This document shows positions 26,126-34,213 of a stretch of 64,000 nucleotides of DNA, in pieces. The stretch is from Streptomyces canus (GTDB lineage: Bacteria; Actinomycetota; Actinomycetes; Streptomycetales; Streptomycetaceae). Positions within the stretch are counted from its first letter, which is position 1; each line of letters opens with the position of its first letter. The notes beneath the pieces were generated by a model. That model ran no database searches and was not told where the DNA came from. It worked only from the letters and a program-made list of their open reading frames with translations. A program made the position numbers and the translations under genes. The stretch is taken from NCBI RefSeq assembly GCF_001514145.1, contig NZ_KQ948670.1:122654-186653 (forward strand), given 5' to 3'.

Positions 26126-27346
26126 GTGATCCCGGGGACTGGGGCTGCCGAGGTGGTGTCGGCGAGGGCAGCCGGTGCCGAGACGGCGTGGGAGCACTGG
26201 GAGCCGTCGGTTCTCCTCGTGGAGGACGATCCCGGTGACGCGCTGCTGGTGGAGGAACTCGTCGCCGACGGCGCCGTGAAGATGCGGCTGCGCTGGGTGC
26301 GGTCGATGACCGAGGCCACCGAGGTGCTCGCCGCCGAGACGCCCGACTGTGTCCTGCTCGACCTGCACCTGCCGGACGCCCATGGACTCGAGGCGGTCTC
26401 CCTGGTCCAGGGGCTGGCCGAGCAGGTCGCCATCGTGGTCCTCACCGGGCTCGCCGAGGAGCAGACCGGCCTCGCCGCGGTCGCGGCCGGCGCGCAGGAC
26501 TACCTGGTCAAGGGCCGCGTGGAGCCCGAACTGTTCGGGCGGGCGGTGCGCTACGCCATCCAGCGCAAGCAGACCGAGCAGGCGGCGGTGGCCCTGCAGG
26601 CCGGCGCGCTCCAGGCACAGGAGAACGCCCGGCTGGAACGGGGACTGCTGCCCCGCCCCCTGCTGCGCGCCGAGGGCGTCCAGGTCGTGGCCCGCTACCG
26701 GCCCGGACGCGCGCAGACCCTGCTGGGCGGCGACTTCTACGACATCGTCCAGAGCGCCGACGGCACCCTCCACGCCCTCATCGGGGACGTCTCCGGGCAC
26801 GGCCCGGACGAAGCGGCCCTGGGAGTCGCCCTGCGCATCGCCTGGCGCACCCTCGTCCTCAGCGGCATCACCGGCGCGCAGCAGATGGCCCGGCTCGAGG
26901 AGCTGCTGATGGCCGAACGGGCGCGTGACGAGGTCTTCGCGACCCTCGTGACGCTGGCCGCCGTCCCGGGAGAGCAGCAGGCCCATGTCGTACGAGCCGG
27001 TCACCACGGTCTGCTGCAGCGCACCGGAACGGATGTGGAGTGGGTGGAGGTGCCCGGCGGACCGGCCCTGGGCATGGTCCCCGGCGGCGCGCGATGGCCG
27101 ACCGCACACCTGCCGGTTCCGGCGGGAACGTCGGTGGTGCTCTTCACCGACGGCCTGTTCGAGGGGCACGTGAGCCGTGGCACGGAACGCCTCGGCGAGG
27201 AGGGGCTGCTGGCCCTCGCCCGTGAGGGCGCCGCCCTGGACGCGGAGGCCTTCGTGGACCGGCTGATCGAGAAGGCCGAGAGCCTCGCCGAGGCGCGGGG
27301 CGGTCTGGCCGACGATGTGGCCGTCGTCCACCTGAACTGGAACTGA
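26126..27346 (+). CDS. Response regulator with SpoIIE phosphatase output
   Basis: 406 residues. An N-terminal receiver domain (PSVLLVEDDPGDALLVEEL; phospho-acceptor Asp79 in CVLLDLHLP; Thr in IVVLTGL; Lys in DYLVKGRV) is joined by a helical linker to a PP2C SpoIIE domain (LLGGDFYDIV, LIGDVSGHGPDE, RAGHHGLLQ, LFTDGLFEG, ADDVAVVHL). This is an RsbU-like phosphatase switched by phosphorylation. The start is GTG at 26126 after GGAGG; another GTG lies ten codons downstream. It is the first gene of a coupled three-gene operon with a kinase and a second receiver. Confidence 0.85.
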   Translation: MIPGTGAAEVVSARAAGAETAWEHWEPSVLLVEDDPGDALLVEELVADGAVKMRLRWVRSMTEATEVLAAETPDCVLLDLHLPDAHGLEAVSLVQGLAEQVAIVVLTGLAEEQTGLAAVAAGAQDYLVKGRVEPELFGRAVRYAIQRKQTEQAAVALQAGALQAQENARLERGLLPRPLLRAEGVQVVARYRPGRAQTLLGGDFYDIVQSADGTLHALIGDVSGHGPDEAALGVALRIAWRTLVLSGITGAQQMARLEELLMAERARDEVFATLVTLAAVPGEQQAHVVRAGHHGLLQRTGTDVEWVEVPGGPALGMVPGGARWPTAHLPVPAGTSVVLFTDGLFEGHVSRGTERLGEEGLLALAREGAALDAEAFVDRLIEKAESLAEARGGLADDVAVVHLNWN

Positions 27347-28999
27347 GTGAGCGGGAGCGTGGTGTCGGAGCACATGGTGAGGCGAGGAACGGGCACGGCC
27401 TGGATCGGACGCCGGCTGACGGTGCAGGGCTGGTTCTACCTGGTTCTGGCTGTCATGACGCTGCTGGTGGTGGTCGGCAGCGTGGTCGGCGCCCATCTGC
27501 TCGGCCGGACGGCAGCGGTCGGCGACCAGCTGCTGCGCCGCATCCAGCCCGCCCAGACCGAGGCGTACCGGCTGCAGGCGGCGCAGGTCAACCAGGAGAC
27601 GGGCATCCGCGGCTACGCGATCGCCGCCGACCGGCAGTTCCTCGCCCCGTACACCCGGGGCAAACAGGCCGAGGCGGGCTCGGCCGCCCGGTTGCGCGAG
27701 TTGATCGGCGATCGGCCCGAACTGCTGGCGGACCTCAGGGCGATCGAACGCCAGGCGGCCGACTGGCGCCGCAGCTACGCCGAACCCCTCGCGGTCTCGG
27801 TCACCCCTGGCCGGCCGAAGCCGTTGGACCAGCAGAAGGCCGATCAGGGCAAGAAGGAGTTCGACCGGCTGCGCACGTTGTGGAGCAAGCAGAACACCGA
27901 TCTGGCGAAGGCGGTGGAGGACGGCCGCTCCCACCTCGCCCATGAACGGAACGTGCGCGACTCGGTCCTGGCCGGCATGGTCGCGGCCTTCCTGCTGGCC
28001 GGCGTCGCCTGTGCCGTCCTGGTCCGGGTCCTGGTGACCCGTCCCCTGGAGGCGCTGGGCACGGCGTCGAGGCGGGTGGCGGGCGGCGACTTCGCGTACG
28101 TCATCACCGGCGGCGGCCCGGCCGATCTGACCGAGGTGGCCAACGCCGTCGAGGGCATGCGCTGGCATGTCGTGGCCGAACTCGAGGCCTCCCGTGAACA
28201 AGAACAGGAGCTGAGCAGGCAGGCCGCCGACCTGGACGCCCAGGCCGAGGAACTGCGCCGCTCCAACGCCGAACTGGAGCAGTTCGCCTACGTCGCCTCC
28301 CACGATCTGCAGGAGCCGCTGCGCAAGGTCGCCTCCTTCTGCCAACTGCTGGAGAAGCGTTACGGCGACACGCTCGACGACCGCGGCCGGCAGTATGTGG
28401 ACTTCGCGGTCGACGGGGCCCGGCGCATGCAGGTCCTCATCAACGACCTGCTCACCTTCTCCCGGGTCGGACGCGTCAACGACGCCCGGGTGCCCGTCGG
28501 TCTCGACCAGGCACTGGACAAGGCGCTGGCCAACCTCGGGACGGCCGTCGAGGAGTCCGGCGCCCGCGTCGACCGCCCGGAACACCTGCCCGAGGTCGTC
28601 GGGGACCCCACCCTGCTGGCCATGCTCTGGCAGAACCTGGTGGGCAACGCACTCAAGTTCCGCGACCCCGACCGCACTCCGCACGTGTCCATCACCTGCG
28701 GAACCGATCCCGACGACCCCGGCAGCCTGCTGTTGACCGTCACGGACAACGGCATCGGCATTCCGGAGCCGTTCACGGAGAAGGTCTTCATCATCTTCCA
28801 GCGGCTGCACGGGCGGGACGCCTACGGTGGCACCGGAATCGGTCTGGCACTGTGCAAGAAGATCGTGGAACAACATGGAGGCAGGATCTGGATCGACACC
28901 GTCCACACGGACGGCACCCGCTTCTGCTTCACTCTCCCGTCCATCGCCGAAAGCCCGGAGACATCCGGTATCGGCACCGAGGAAAAGGCCCTGGCATGA
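27347..28999 (+). CDS. CHASE3-HAMP sensor histidine kinase
   Basis: 550 residues. GTG directly follows the TGA of the phosphatase gene. Two membrane helices (WFYLVLAVMTLLVVVGSVVG and VLAGMVAAFLLAGVACAVLV) flank an extracytoplasmic CHASE3 domain with QVNQETGIRGYAIAADRQFL. HAMP, a coiled coil and a HisKA domain of the phytochrome/cyanobacterial type follow (His319 in VASHDLQEPLRKVASF), then HATPase (NLVGNALKFRDP, VTDNGIGIPEP, GGTGIGLALCKKIVEQHGG). It probably phosphorylates the receiver encoded next and/or the upstream REC-SpoIIE protein. Confidence 0.9.
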   Translation: MSGSVVSEHMVRRGTGTAWIGRRLTVQGWFYLVLAVMTLLVVVGSVVGAHLLGRTAAVGDQLLRRIQPAQTEAYRLQAAQVNQETGIRGYAIAADRQFLAPYTRGKQAEAGSAARLRELIGDRPELLADLRAIERQAADWRRSYAEPLAVSVTPGRPKPLDQQKADQGKKEFDRLRTLWSKQNTDLAKAVEDGRSHLAHERNVRDSVLAGMVAAFLLAGVACAVLVRVLVTRPLEALGTASRRVAGGDFAYVITGGGPADLTEVANAVEGMRWHVVAELEASREQEQELSRQAADLDAQAEELRRSNAELEQFAYVASHDLQEPLRKVASFCQLLEKRYGDTLDDRGRQYVDFAVDGARRMQVLINDLLTFSRVGRVNDARVPVGLDQALDKALANLGTAVEESGARVDRPEHLPEVVGDPTLLAMLWQNLVGNALKFRDPDRTPHVSITCGTDPDDPGSLLLTVTDNGIGIPEPFTEKVFIIFQRLHGRDAYGGTGIGLALCKKIVEQHGGRIWIDTVHTDGTRFCFTLPSIAESPETSGIGTEEKALA

Positions 29000-29442
29000 C
29001 CACCCCCGCCGCCAGCCCCATCGACGTGCTCCTCGTCGAGGACGACCCCGGCGACGAGCTGATGACTCGTGAGGCCTTCGAGGACAACAAGATCGGCAAT
29101 ACGCTCCATGTGGTCCGGGACGGCGAGGAGGCACTGGACTTCCTCTACCGACGCGGCGACCACACGGACGCGCCGCGGCCCGACCTGATCCTCCTCGACC
29201 TCAACCTCCCCAAGTACGACGGCCGTCAGGTCCTGGAGAAGATCAAGTCCGACCCGGACCTGGCCCACATCCCCGTCGTCGTGCTCACCACCTCCGCGGC
29301 CGAGGAGGACATCCTGCGCAGCTACAAGCTCCACGCGAACGCCTATGTCACCAAGCCGGTGGACCTGGACCAGTTCATCGCCGCGGTCCGCCAGATCGAC
29401 GACTTCTTCGTGCAGGTCGTCCGACTGCCACGCCACTTCTGA
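28996..29442 (+). CDS. Rcp1-like stand-alone response regulator
   Basis: 148 residues. ATG overlaps the kinase stop codon (ATGA), so it is translationally coupled. A receiver only: IDVLLVEDDPGDELMTREAF, phospho-acceptor Asp68 in LILLDLNLPKYDG, the Thr in VVLTTSAAEEDI, and Lys in AYVTKPVDLDQF. There is no output domain. The form matches Rcp1-type regulators that pair with phytochrome-like kinases. The last codons are duplicated downstream (see the repeat at 29401). Confidence 0.9.
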   Translation: MTTPAASPIDVLLVEDDPGDELMTREAFEDNKIGNTLHVVRDGEEALDFLYRRGDHTDAPRPDLILLDLNLPKYDGRQVLEKIKSDPDLAHIPVVVLTTSAAEEDILRSYKLHANAYVTKPVDLDQFIAAVRQIDDFFVQVVRLPRHF

Positions 29443-29783
29443 GGTCGCGGACGGCCAGCCGGCCGTGCCAGTCGCGCAGCGCGGCGCCCAGTGGCTCCAG
29501 CCCTCCGGCCTCCCGGACCTGGGCGATCAGCGGTGCGAACTGCTCCGGCCGACAGCCGCTTCTTCGTGCGGGTCGTCCGACTGCCGCGGCACTTCTGAGA
29601 CCACGGCCGAGGTCTCATCCGCATCCGCGTTCGCGGAGGTACGCCTCCAGCTCCGCGGCCCCGGTGAGCATCGCCCGTCCGCGGGCGGCCAGCCGGCTGT
29701 GCCAGTCGTGCAATGCGGCGCCCAGTGGCTCCAGCCCTCCGGCCTCCCGGACCTGGGCGATCAGCGGTGCGATCTGGTCCAGC
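29401..29783. repeat. Local duplication of the receiver 3' end and the MerR 3' end
   Basis: The end of the receiver gene (29403-29450) recurs, diverged, at 29559-29606, an offset of 156 bases. A segment of the MerR gene 3' part (about 29676-29773) has an earlier copy at about 29450-29545, an offset of 234 bases. The first MerR copy is only a fragment, so the intergenic space between the two convergent genes contains a broken copy of each end. Confidence 0.75.
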
Positions 29784-30352
29784 CGATAGCCGCCCCGCCT
29801 GAGCTGATGGGTCAGCCGGGCGTCCCGTACGTCGGCCTCGTCGTAGACGCGATAACCGGTCAGCGCGTCGCGGCGCGGGCGCACCAGCCCCGCGCGCTCC
29901 CATTTGCGCAGCGTCGCGGGCCGGATCCCGAGCTTGGCCGCCAGCGGTCCGATGAAGGTGCCGCCGGGCCCGGCCACCGCTGCGGGCTCGGACGCCGTGC
30001 CGGCCTCCAGATCGCGCAGGGCCCGCTCCACGGCCTCGAGGGTCCGCCGGTCGTCGAGGAGCTGGACATGGCTCTCGTCGATGAGGCGGAACGCCTCCTC
30101 GGTAGCGCCCTCGTTCACCGCCCGCATGATCGACGTCGCCGTCCGGTGGCCGTGGCCGGGCACCAGGGCGAGGAAGGCGTGCAGGGCGACCGCGTGCACA
30201 GAGGTGTAGGTGCGGTAGCCGTGCGGCGTGCGACCGGCCGCCGGGAGGATGCCGGCCTCCTCGTAGTTCCTGATCGCCTGGGTCGACAGACCGTGCCCGC
30301 GCGCCAGGTCGACCGGCCTGAGCTGCCGCTCGGTTTGAAGCTTTCGTCCCAC
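29615..30352 (-). CDS. Transcriptional regulator with two MerR-type DNA-binding domains
   Basis: 245 residues from GTG at 30352; the frame is open further upstream across the divergent promoter, which is unlikely to be coding. The first MerR helix-turn-helix is RPVDLARGHGLSTQAIRNYE with the wing GYRTYTSVHA. The second is PLAAKLGIRPATLRKWERAG with GYRVYDEADVRD. Two such domains in one chain are unusual and could let a monomer bind a dyad. It is divergent from the erythromycin-esterase family gene, which it probably regulates through the palindrome between them. Confidence 0.85.
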   Translation of the reverse strand: MGRKLQTERQLRPVDLARGHGLSTQAIRNYEEAGILPAAGRTPHGYRTYTSVHAVALHAFLALVPGHGHRTATSIMRAVNEGATEEAFRLIDESHVQLLDDRRTLEAVERALRDLEAGTASEPAAVAGPGGTFIGPLAAKLGIRPATLRKWERAGLVRPRRDALTGYRVYDEADVRDARLTHQLRRGGYRLDQIAPLIAQVREAGGLEPLGAALHDWHSRLAARGRAMLTGAAELEAYLRERGCG

Positions 30353-30389
30353 GTCAGCGAGGATATAGCGAAAAAGTTTCAACCGAAGG

Positions 30390-30407
30390 TTCAACGATAG
30401 CGTTGAA
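30390..30407. promoter_or_regulatory. Probable MerR operator/promoter
   Basis: TTCAACGATAGCGTTGAA has 7-bp arms (TTCAACG/CGTTGAA) around four bases and sits right at the start of the esterase gene. Overlapping GTTTCAACC/GGTTCAAC half-sites lie just upstream. This arrangement between divergent genes fits MerR-type control. Confidence 0.55.
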
Positions 30408-30410
30408 GGC

Positions 30411-31613
30411 ATGGCGACTGACATCAAGGACACCGCCCAGGCCGTCGACGCTGCCGCCGTCATGGGACTGCTCCCGGCCCGGCCCCGGCTGCTCGCCCTG
30501 GGGGAGCCCACCCACGGCGAGGACACCCTGCTCGAACTGCGCAACGAGCTCTTCCGACAACTCGTCGAGCAGGAGGGCTACCGGACGATCGCGATCGAGA
30601 GCGACTGCATGAGGGGCCTGGCGGTGGACGACTACGTCACCTCGGGCACCGGCACCCTCGACGAGGTGATGGAGCACGGATTCAGCCACGGCTGGGGCGC
30701 CTGCGCGGCCAACCGGGACCTCGTGCGCTGGATGCGCGCTCACAACGACGGCCGCCCCGCGTCCGAGCAGCTCCGCTTCGCCGGCTTCGACGGCCCGCTG
30801 GAGATCACCGGCGCCGCGAGCCCCCGGCAGGCACTCACCGCACTCCACGGCTACTTGGCGGCCCGGGTGGACGCGAATCTCCTCCCCTGCACCGCGGAGA
30901 CGCTCGACCACCTGCTCGGCGCCGACGACCGGTGGACCGATCCCGCCGTGATGAGGGACCCGTCCCGGTCCGTCGGGCAATCGGCCGAAGCGGCCCGACT
31001 GCGTCTGCTCGCCGACGAGTTGATGACGCTGCTCGACGTCCAGACACCCGACCTGATCACGTCGACATCGCGGGACGACTGGGAGCGGGCGTGTCTGTAC
31101 GGCCGCACCGCTACCGGCCTGCTGCGCTACCACCACTCGATGGCCGACACCTCACCGACCCGCATGACGAGACTGTGCGCGCTGCGGGATTCGATGATGG
31201 CGGACAACCTCCTCGCCGTCGCCGCCCGCGGCCCGGCACTCGTCCACGCCCACAACTCCCATCTCCAGCGGGAGAAGAGCTCGATGCAGATGTGGGAGGG
31301 GCGGGTGGAGTGGTGGAGCGCCGGTGCGCTCGTGAGCGCCCGACTCGGTGAGGAGTACGCCTTCGTGGCCACGGCTCTCGGCACGATCCGGCACCAGGGA
31401 GTGGACACACCGCCGCCGGACACCGTCGAAGGACTCCTGTACGCCCTCCCGCTGGACCCTTGCCTCATCGACGCCCGGCGGCTGGCCACTGCTCTCGGCG
31501 ACACACCACCCGCCCCCCGTGAGTCCCCCTGGTTCGGCTATGCCCCGATCGACCCGGCGCACTTGGCCGCCGGCGACGGCCTCGTGTTCGTGAAGGACGT
31601 CCTGCGGAGCTAG
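30411..31613 (+). CDS. Erythromycin-esterase family protein
   Basis: 400 residues, ATG start. Family motifs are LLALGEPTHGEDTLLELRNE (catalytic His and Glu region), TIAIESDCMRGLAVDDYV, GFSHGWGACAANRDLVRWMR and the late ALVHAHNSHLQREKSS. The Ere family hydrolyses macrolide lactones or related esters, but many members have other unknown substrates, so resistance cannot be claimed. There is no signal peptide. It is divergent from the double-MerR regulator. Confidence 0.8.
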   Translation: MATDIKDTAQAVDAAAVMGLLPARPRLLALGEPTHGEDTLLELRNELFRQLVEQEGYRTIAIESDCMRGLAVDDYVTSGTGTLDEVMEHGFSHGWGACAANRDLVRWMRAHNDGRPASEQLRFAGFDGPLEITGAASPRQALTALHGYLAARVDANLLPCTAETLDHLLGADDRWTDPAVMRDPSRSVGQSAEAARLRLLADELMTLLDVQTPDLITSTSRDDWERACLYGRTATGLLRYHHSMADTSPTRMTRLCALRDSMMADNLLAVAARGPALVHAHNSHLQREKSSMQMWEGRVEWWSAGALVSARLGEEYAFVATALGTIRHQGVDTPPPDTVEGLLYALPLDPCLIDARRLATALGDTPPAPRESPWFGYAPIDPAHLAAGDGLVFVKDVLRS

Positions 31614-31713
31614 TCCCCTTCGTCCGGCTTCTCGGACCCACGTCTTACTGGCCACCGTTCGTTCGAACCTACGAAGTTCCGCGTAGTGGGTTACTGATGG
31701 CTCCCCGCACTGG

Positions 31714-31728
31714 TAGGAAACGTTCCTA
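31714..31728. promoter_or_regulatory. Palindromic operator upstream of the chitosanase gene
   Basis: TAGGAAACGTTCCTA (6-bp arms around ACG) lies 52 bases before the chitosanase start. It resembles the AGGAAA/TTTCCT palindromes that the ROK-family repressor CsnR binds upstream of Streptomyces chitosanase genes. The regulator gene is not in the window. Confidence 0.6.
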
Positions 31729-31779
31729 ACAATCAGGTACGGACCAACTCTCCACCCCCCACCTCCACTTGGAGCTCCC

Positions 31780-32613
31780 GTGGAACCTGACACAGTGCCC
31801 CCGGCCGCCCACGCCTCCCGCCGCACCCTCCTCGCTCTGATGGGAGCGGCAACCTGCGGCGCCATGTTCAGCCCTTCGCGCGCCGCGGCAGCGCCCGCGG
31901 CCGCAGTGGGCCTCGACGACCCCGCGAAGAAGGAGATCGCCATGAAGCTGGTGTCGAGCGCGGAGAACTCCTCGCTCGACTGGAAGGCGCAGTACAAGTA
32001 CATAGAGGACATAGGTGACGGCCGCGGCTACACCGCCGGTATCATCGGCTTCTGCTCCGGCACCGGAGACATGCTCGACCTCGTCGAGCTGTACGCCGAC
32101 CGCAAGCCCGGCAACGTCCTCGCCAGGTATCTGCCGGCGCTGCGCCGCGTCGACGGCACCGACTCGCACGACGGCCTGGACCCGAACTTCCCCGACGACT
32201 GGCGCAAGGCCGCCCGGGACACGGCGTTCCAGCAGGCGCAGAACGACGAACGCGACCGCGTCTACTTCAACCCCGCCGTCAGGCAGGGCAAGACGGACGG
32301 ACTGCGTGTGCTCGGTCAGTTCGCCTACTACGACGCCATCGTGATGCACGGCGACGGCGGCGACGCGACCAGCTTCAGCAGCATCCGCCGCCGGGCCCTG
32401 CGCCAGGCCAAGCCCCCGGCGCAGGGCGGCGACGAAACGACGTACCTGAACGCGTTCCTCGACGCACGCGTGTGGGCGATGAAGCAGGAGGAGGCGCACA
32501 GCGACACCAGCAGGGTCGACACCGCCCAGCGCGTCTTCCTGCGCAAGGGCAACCTCGACCTGAACCCGCCACTGGACTGGAAGGTCTACGGGGACAGCTT
32601 CCACATCGGCTGA
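31780..32613 (+). CDS. csnA: GH46 endo-chitosanase, Tat-exported
   Basis: 277 residues. GTG start after GGAG, then a Tat signal (ASRRTLLALMGAATCGAMF). The mature protein is very close to the well-known Streptomyces N174 chitosanase in its core (KKEIAMKLVSSAENSSLDW; YIEDIGDGRGYTAGIIGFCS; FQQAQNDERDRVYF). Catalytic Glu62 (acid) and Asp80 (base) keep the 18-residue spacing of Glu22 and Asp40 in that enzyme. It cleaves beta-1,4-glucosamine links in chitosan outside the cell. A palindromic operator precedes it and a terminator follows. Confidence 0.95.
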   Translation: MEPDTVPPAAHASRRTLLALMGAATCGAMFSPSRAAAAPAAAVGLDDPAKKEIAMKLVSSAENSSLDWKAQYKYIEDIGDGRGYTAGIIGFCSGTGDMLDLVELYADRKPGNVLARYLPALRRVDGTDSHDGLDPNFPDDWRKAARDTAFQQAQNDERDRVYFNPAVRQGKTDGLRVLGQFAYYDAIVMHGDGGDATSFSSIRRRALRQAKPPAQGGDETTYLNAFLDARVWAMKQEEAHSDTSRVDTAQRVFLRKGNLDLNPPLDWKVYGDSFHIG

Positions 32614-32628
32614 GACAGGTGACGTGTG

Positions 32629-32656
32629 ACGGCCCGGTGCCACGGCACCGGGCCGT
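32629..32656 (+). terminator. Chitosanase terminator
   Basis: A perfect 13-bp stem (32629-32641 with 32644-32656) with a two-base gap between the arms and TTTCG after it lies 16 bases past the chitosanase stop codon. Confidence 0.85.
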
Positions 32657-32703
32657 TTCGACAGAGCGTGTTTGCCGCCGGAGCGAGCGGTAACGCGTTG
32701 TCC

Positions 32704-33129
32704 ATGAGTGAATCGAACGAGCAGACGAACCAAGATTCCGGGACCACCCAGGCCGCGGCGAAGGCCCGCCGTACCACGGCGAAGGCCACCGCCCCGGCGA
32801 CCAAGGCGGCGAACAAGGCGGCCGCGAAGACCGATGACGCCGCGTCAGCGGGCAAGGAGGCGACGGAGCGGACGGCCAGGACGGCGAGTGGGGCCGCGCA
32901 GACCGCGGCCAAGAGCGTCGAGGCGGGCCGCCAGACCGTCATCGCCGCCTCGGGGCAGGCCGCGGCCGTCGCCAAGACGGCCTGGACGGTGATAGCCCAG
33001 CGAAAGCTCATCGCCGCGGGCGTGGGTGTCGGCGTGACCGCACTGACCGCGACGTCGTACGCGGCCGGCCGACGCGCGGGGCGCAACGTGCACGGTCCGA
33101 TCACCCGCTTGACCGGCGGGCGGATCTGA
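32704..33129 (+). CDS. Ala/Lys-rich helical protein with a C-terminal hydrophobic segment
   Basis: 141 residues. The first 90 are low-complexity Ala/Lys/Thr (AAAKARRTTAKATAPATKAA), predicted to be one long helix and reminiscent of histone H1-like tails. A hydrophobic stretch (KLIAAGVGVGVTALTATSYAAG) and a basic end follow. There is no signal peptide. I do not recognise a characterised family. A membrane- or DNA-associated stress protein is possible but unproven. It lies between the chitosanase terminator and a convergent nuclease-like gene. Confidence 0.6.
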   Translation: MSESNEQTNQDSGTTQAAAKARRTTAKATAPATKAANKAAAKTDDAASAGKEATERTARTASGAAQTAAKSVEAGRQTVIAASGQAAAVAKTAWTVIAQRKLIAAGVGVGVTALTATSYAAGRRAGRNVHGPITRLTGGRI

Positions 33130-33186
33130 CGGGGGAGAGGCAGACGCGGAGACGTTCCTTCGCGGCAGGGGCGTACCGATCGCTGG

Positions 33187-33861
33187 TCACCACCCCTGCG
33201 ACAGCAGGTCGTTGAGACGTGCGCCCGCCGCCCACTGCCGTAGAGCGGCCCCGTCGAGCAGGCAGATCGTCCCCTCCCTCCGAGCCCACCGGATGTCCCG
33301 GGCGGTGAAGACACCGCGATGGACGACCAGGCGCAGGGGTGATTCCTGGTTCCCGTGGTGCGGGTGAGGATGCGGCGTGTCCTCGTCGGGGAGGGGCTCC
33401 GCCACCGGACGGAAGGCCACGTCCATCCGACGGCCGGCCGCGTCCCGGGCGCACAGACGCGGCCGGTCCGGCGCGGGCATCAGCCGCACCCGCCACCCGT
33501 CCCGGCGCAGCATCCGCGCCACCGCCAACGCGAGTCCCTGGGTGTCGAGTTCGAGCAGCTCGTCCGCGGTGTAGTAACCGATACGGCGGCGAGCGCCAGG
33601 GCGGGCGTGCCGTATCGCGACCGTGACGACCAGGGCCAGGAACACCACACCGGCGACAGGGACGATGATCCCGGCAGCGCGGTATCCCGCGGCGAGCACG
33701 GCGGCCACCGCACACACGGCTGCCACGACAGCGGCGAAGGCGGGCAGCACGTCCCGGAACCTGGGCCCGTAGAGCCCCTGAGCCCGCAGCGCGCGCACCA
33801 CATGGCGCCTCTGCGATCGGCGTGACGGGATGAGGCCGGACGTCCACGATAGGCGTGCCAC
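33187..33861 (-). CDS. Membrane protein with an Mrr-like restriction-endonuclease domain
   Basis: About 224 residues. Two adjacent membrane helices (VLPAFAAVVAAVCAVAAVLA and AGIIVPVAGVVFLALVVTVA) are followed by a soluble domain. Its LALAVARMLRRDGWRV, RLCARDAAGRRMDVAFRPVA and PLRLVVHRGVFTARDIRWAR resemble the D-(E/Q)xK nuclease-fold family Restriction_endonuclease-like/Mrr as found in small Streptomyces membrane proteins. The lysines expected in an active site are not evident, so it may be inactive. GTG at 33861 has GGGAGGG upstream; an ATG at 33879 is an alternative. Confidence 0.6.
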   Translation of the reverse strand: MARLSWTSGLIPSRRSQRRHVVRALRAQGLYGPRFRDVLPAFAAVVAAVCAVAAVLAAGYRAAGIIVPVAGVVFLALVVTVAIRHARPGARRRIGYYTADELLELDTQGLALAVARMLRRDGWRVRLMPAPDRPRLCARDAAGRRMDVAFRPVAEPLPDEDTPHPHPHHGNQESPLRLVVHRGVFTARDIRWARREGTICLLDGAALRQWAAGARLNDLLSQGW

Positions 33862-33879
33862 AGTCCCGGCCCTCCCCAT

Positions 33880-34213
33880 GCCGCCCGTCTCCACCCGTGA
33901 CTTCACGGATACCCAGCGCGCAGCCAAGTGCCTTGAAAACAGAGGGATTTCGGCCACGCGCACCCGGCGCACGGAAGCGCCAGGGGGCGCGAAGGTGTGG
34001 TGTTCCCCGGCAGCTGCCGCCGCCGGCGTGGCGGATCTCGGCGGGGGCACAGGTCGCTTCCGCACGCCCGGCCCTGCCGACCCGGTTGCGAGGTCTCGCT
34101 CACACGCGAGGCTGGATACATGGGTCTCGGGGCACACGGGAAAGGCAGTACCGCCGGACGAAAATGCCACCGACAGGCAGGCGGCGGCGGGCGACCAGCG
34201 AGGAGAGGAAGTC
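33880..34213. other. Divergent intergenic region, no gene seen
   Basis: 334 bases between the nuclease-like gene and the PAS-GAF-SpoIIE gene. It contains AT-richer patches (GCCTTGAAAACAGAGGGATTTC and CTGGATACATGGG) that could be promoters. I see no reliable ORF or hairpin. Confidence 0.5.

Noticed and set aside
25097..29134. 1345-residue minus-strand open frame
   Set aside because: It runs antisense to the well-supported REC-SpoIIE, kinase and receiver genes. No family motif is seen.
30411..31613. Claim of macrolide resistance for the erythromycin-esterase family gene
   Set aside because: The family includes many members with other substrates; sequence alone does not support it.
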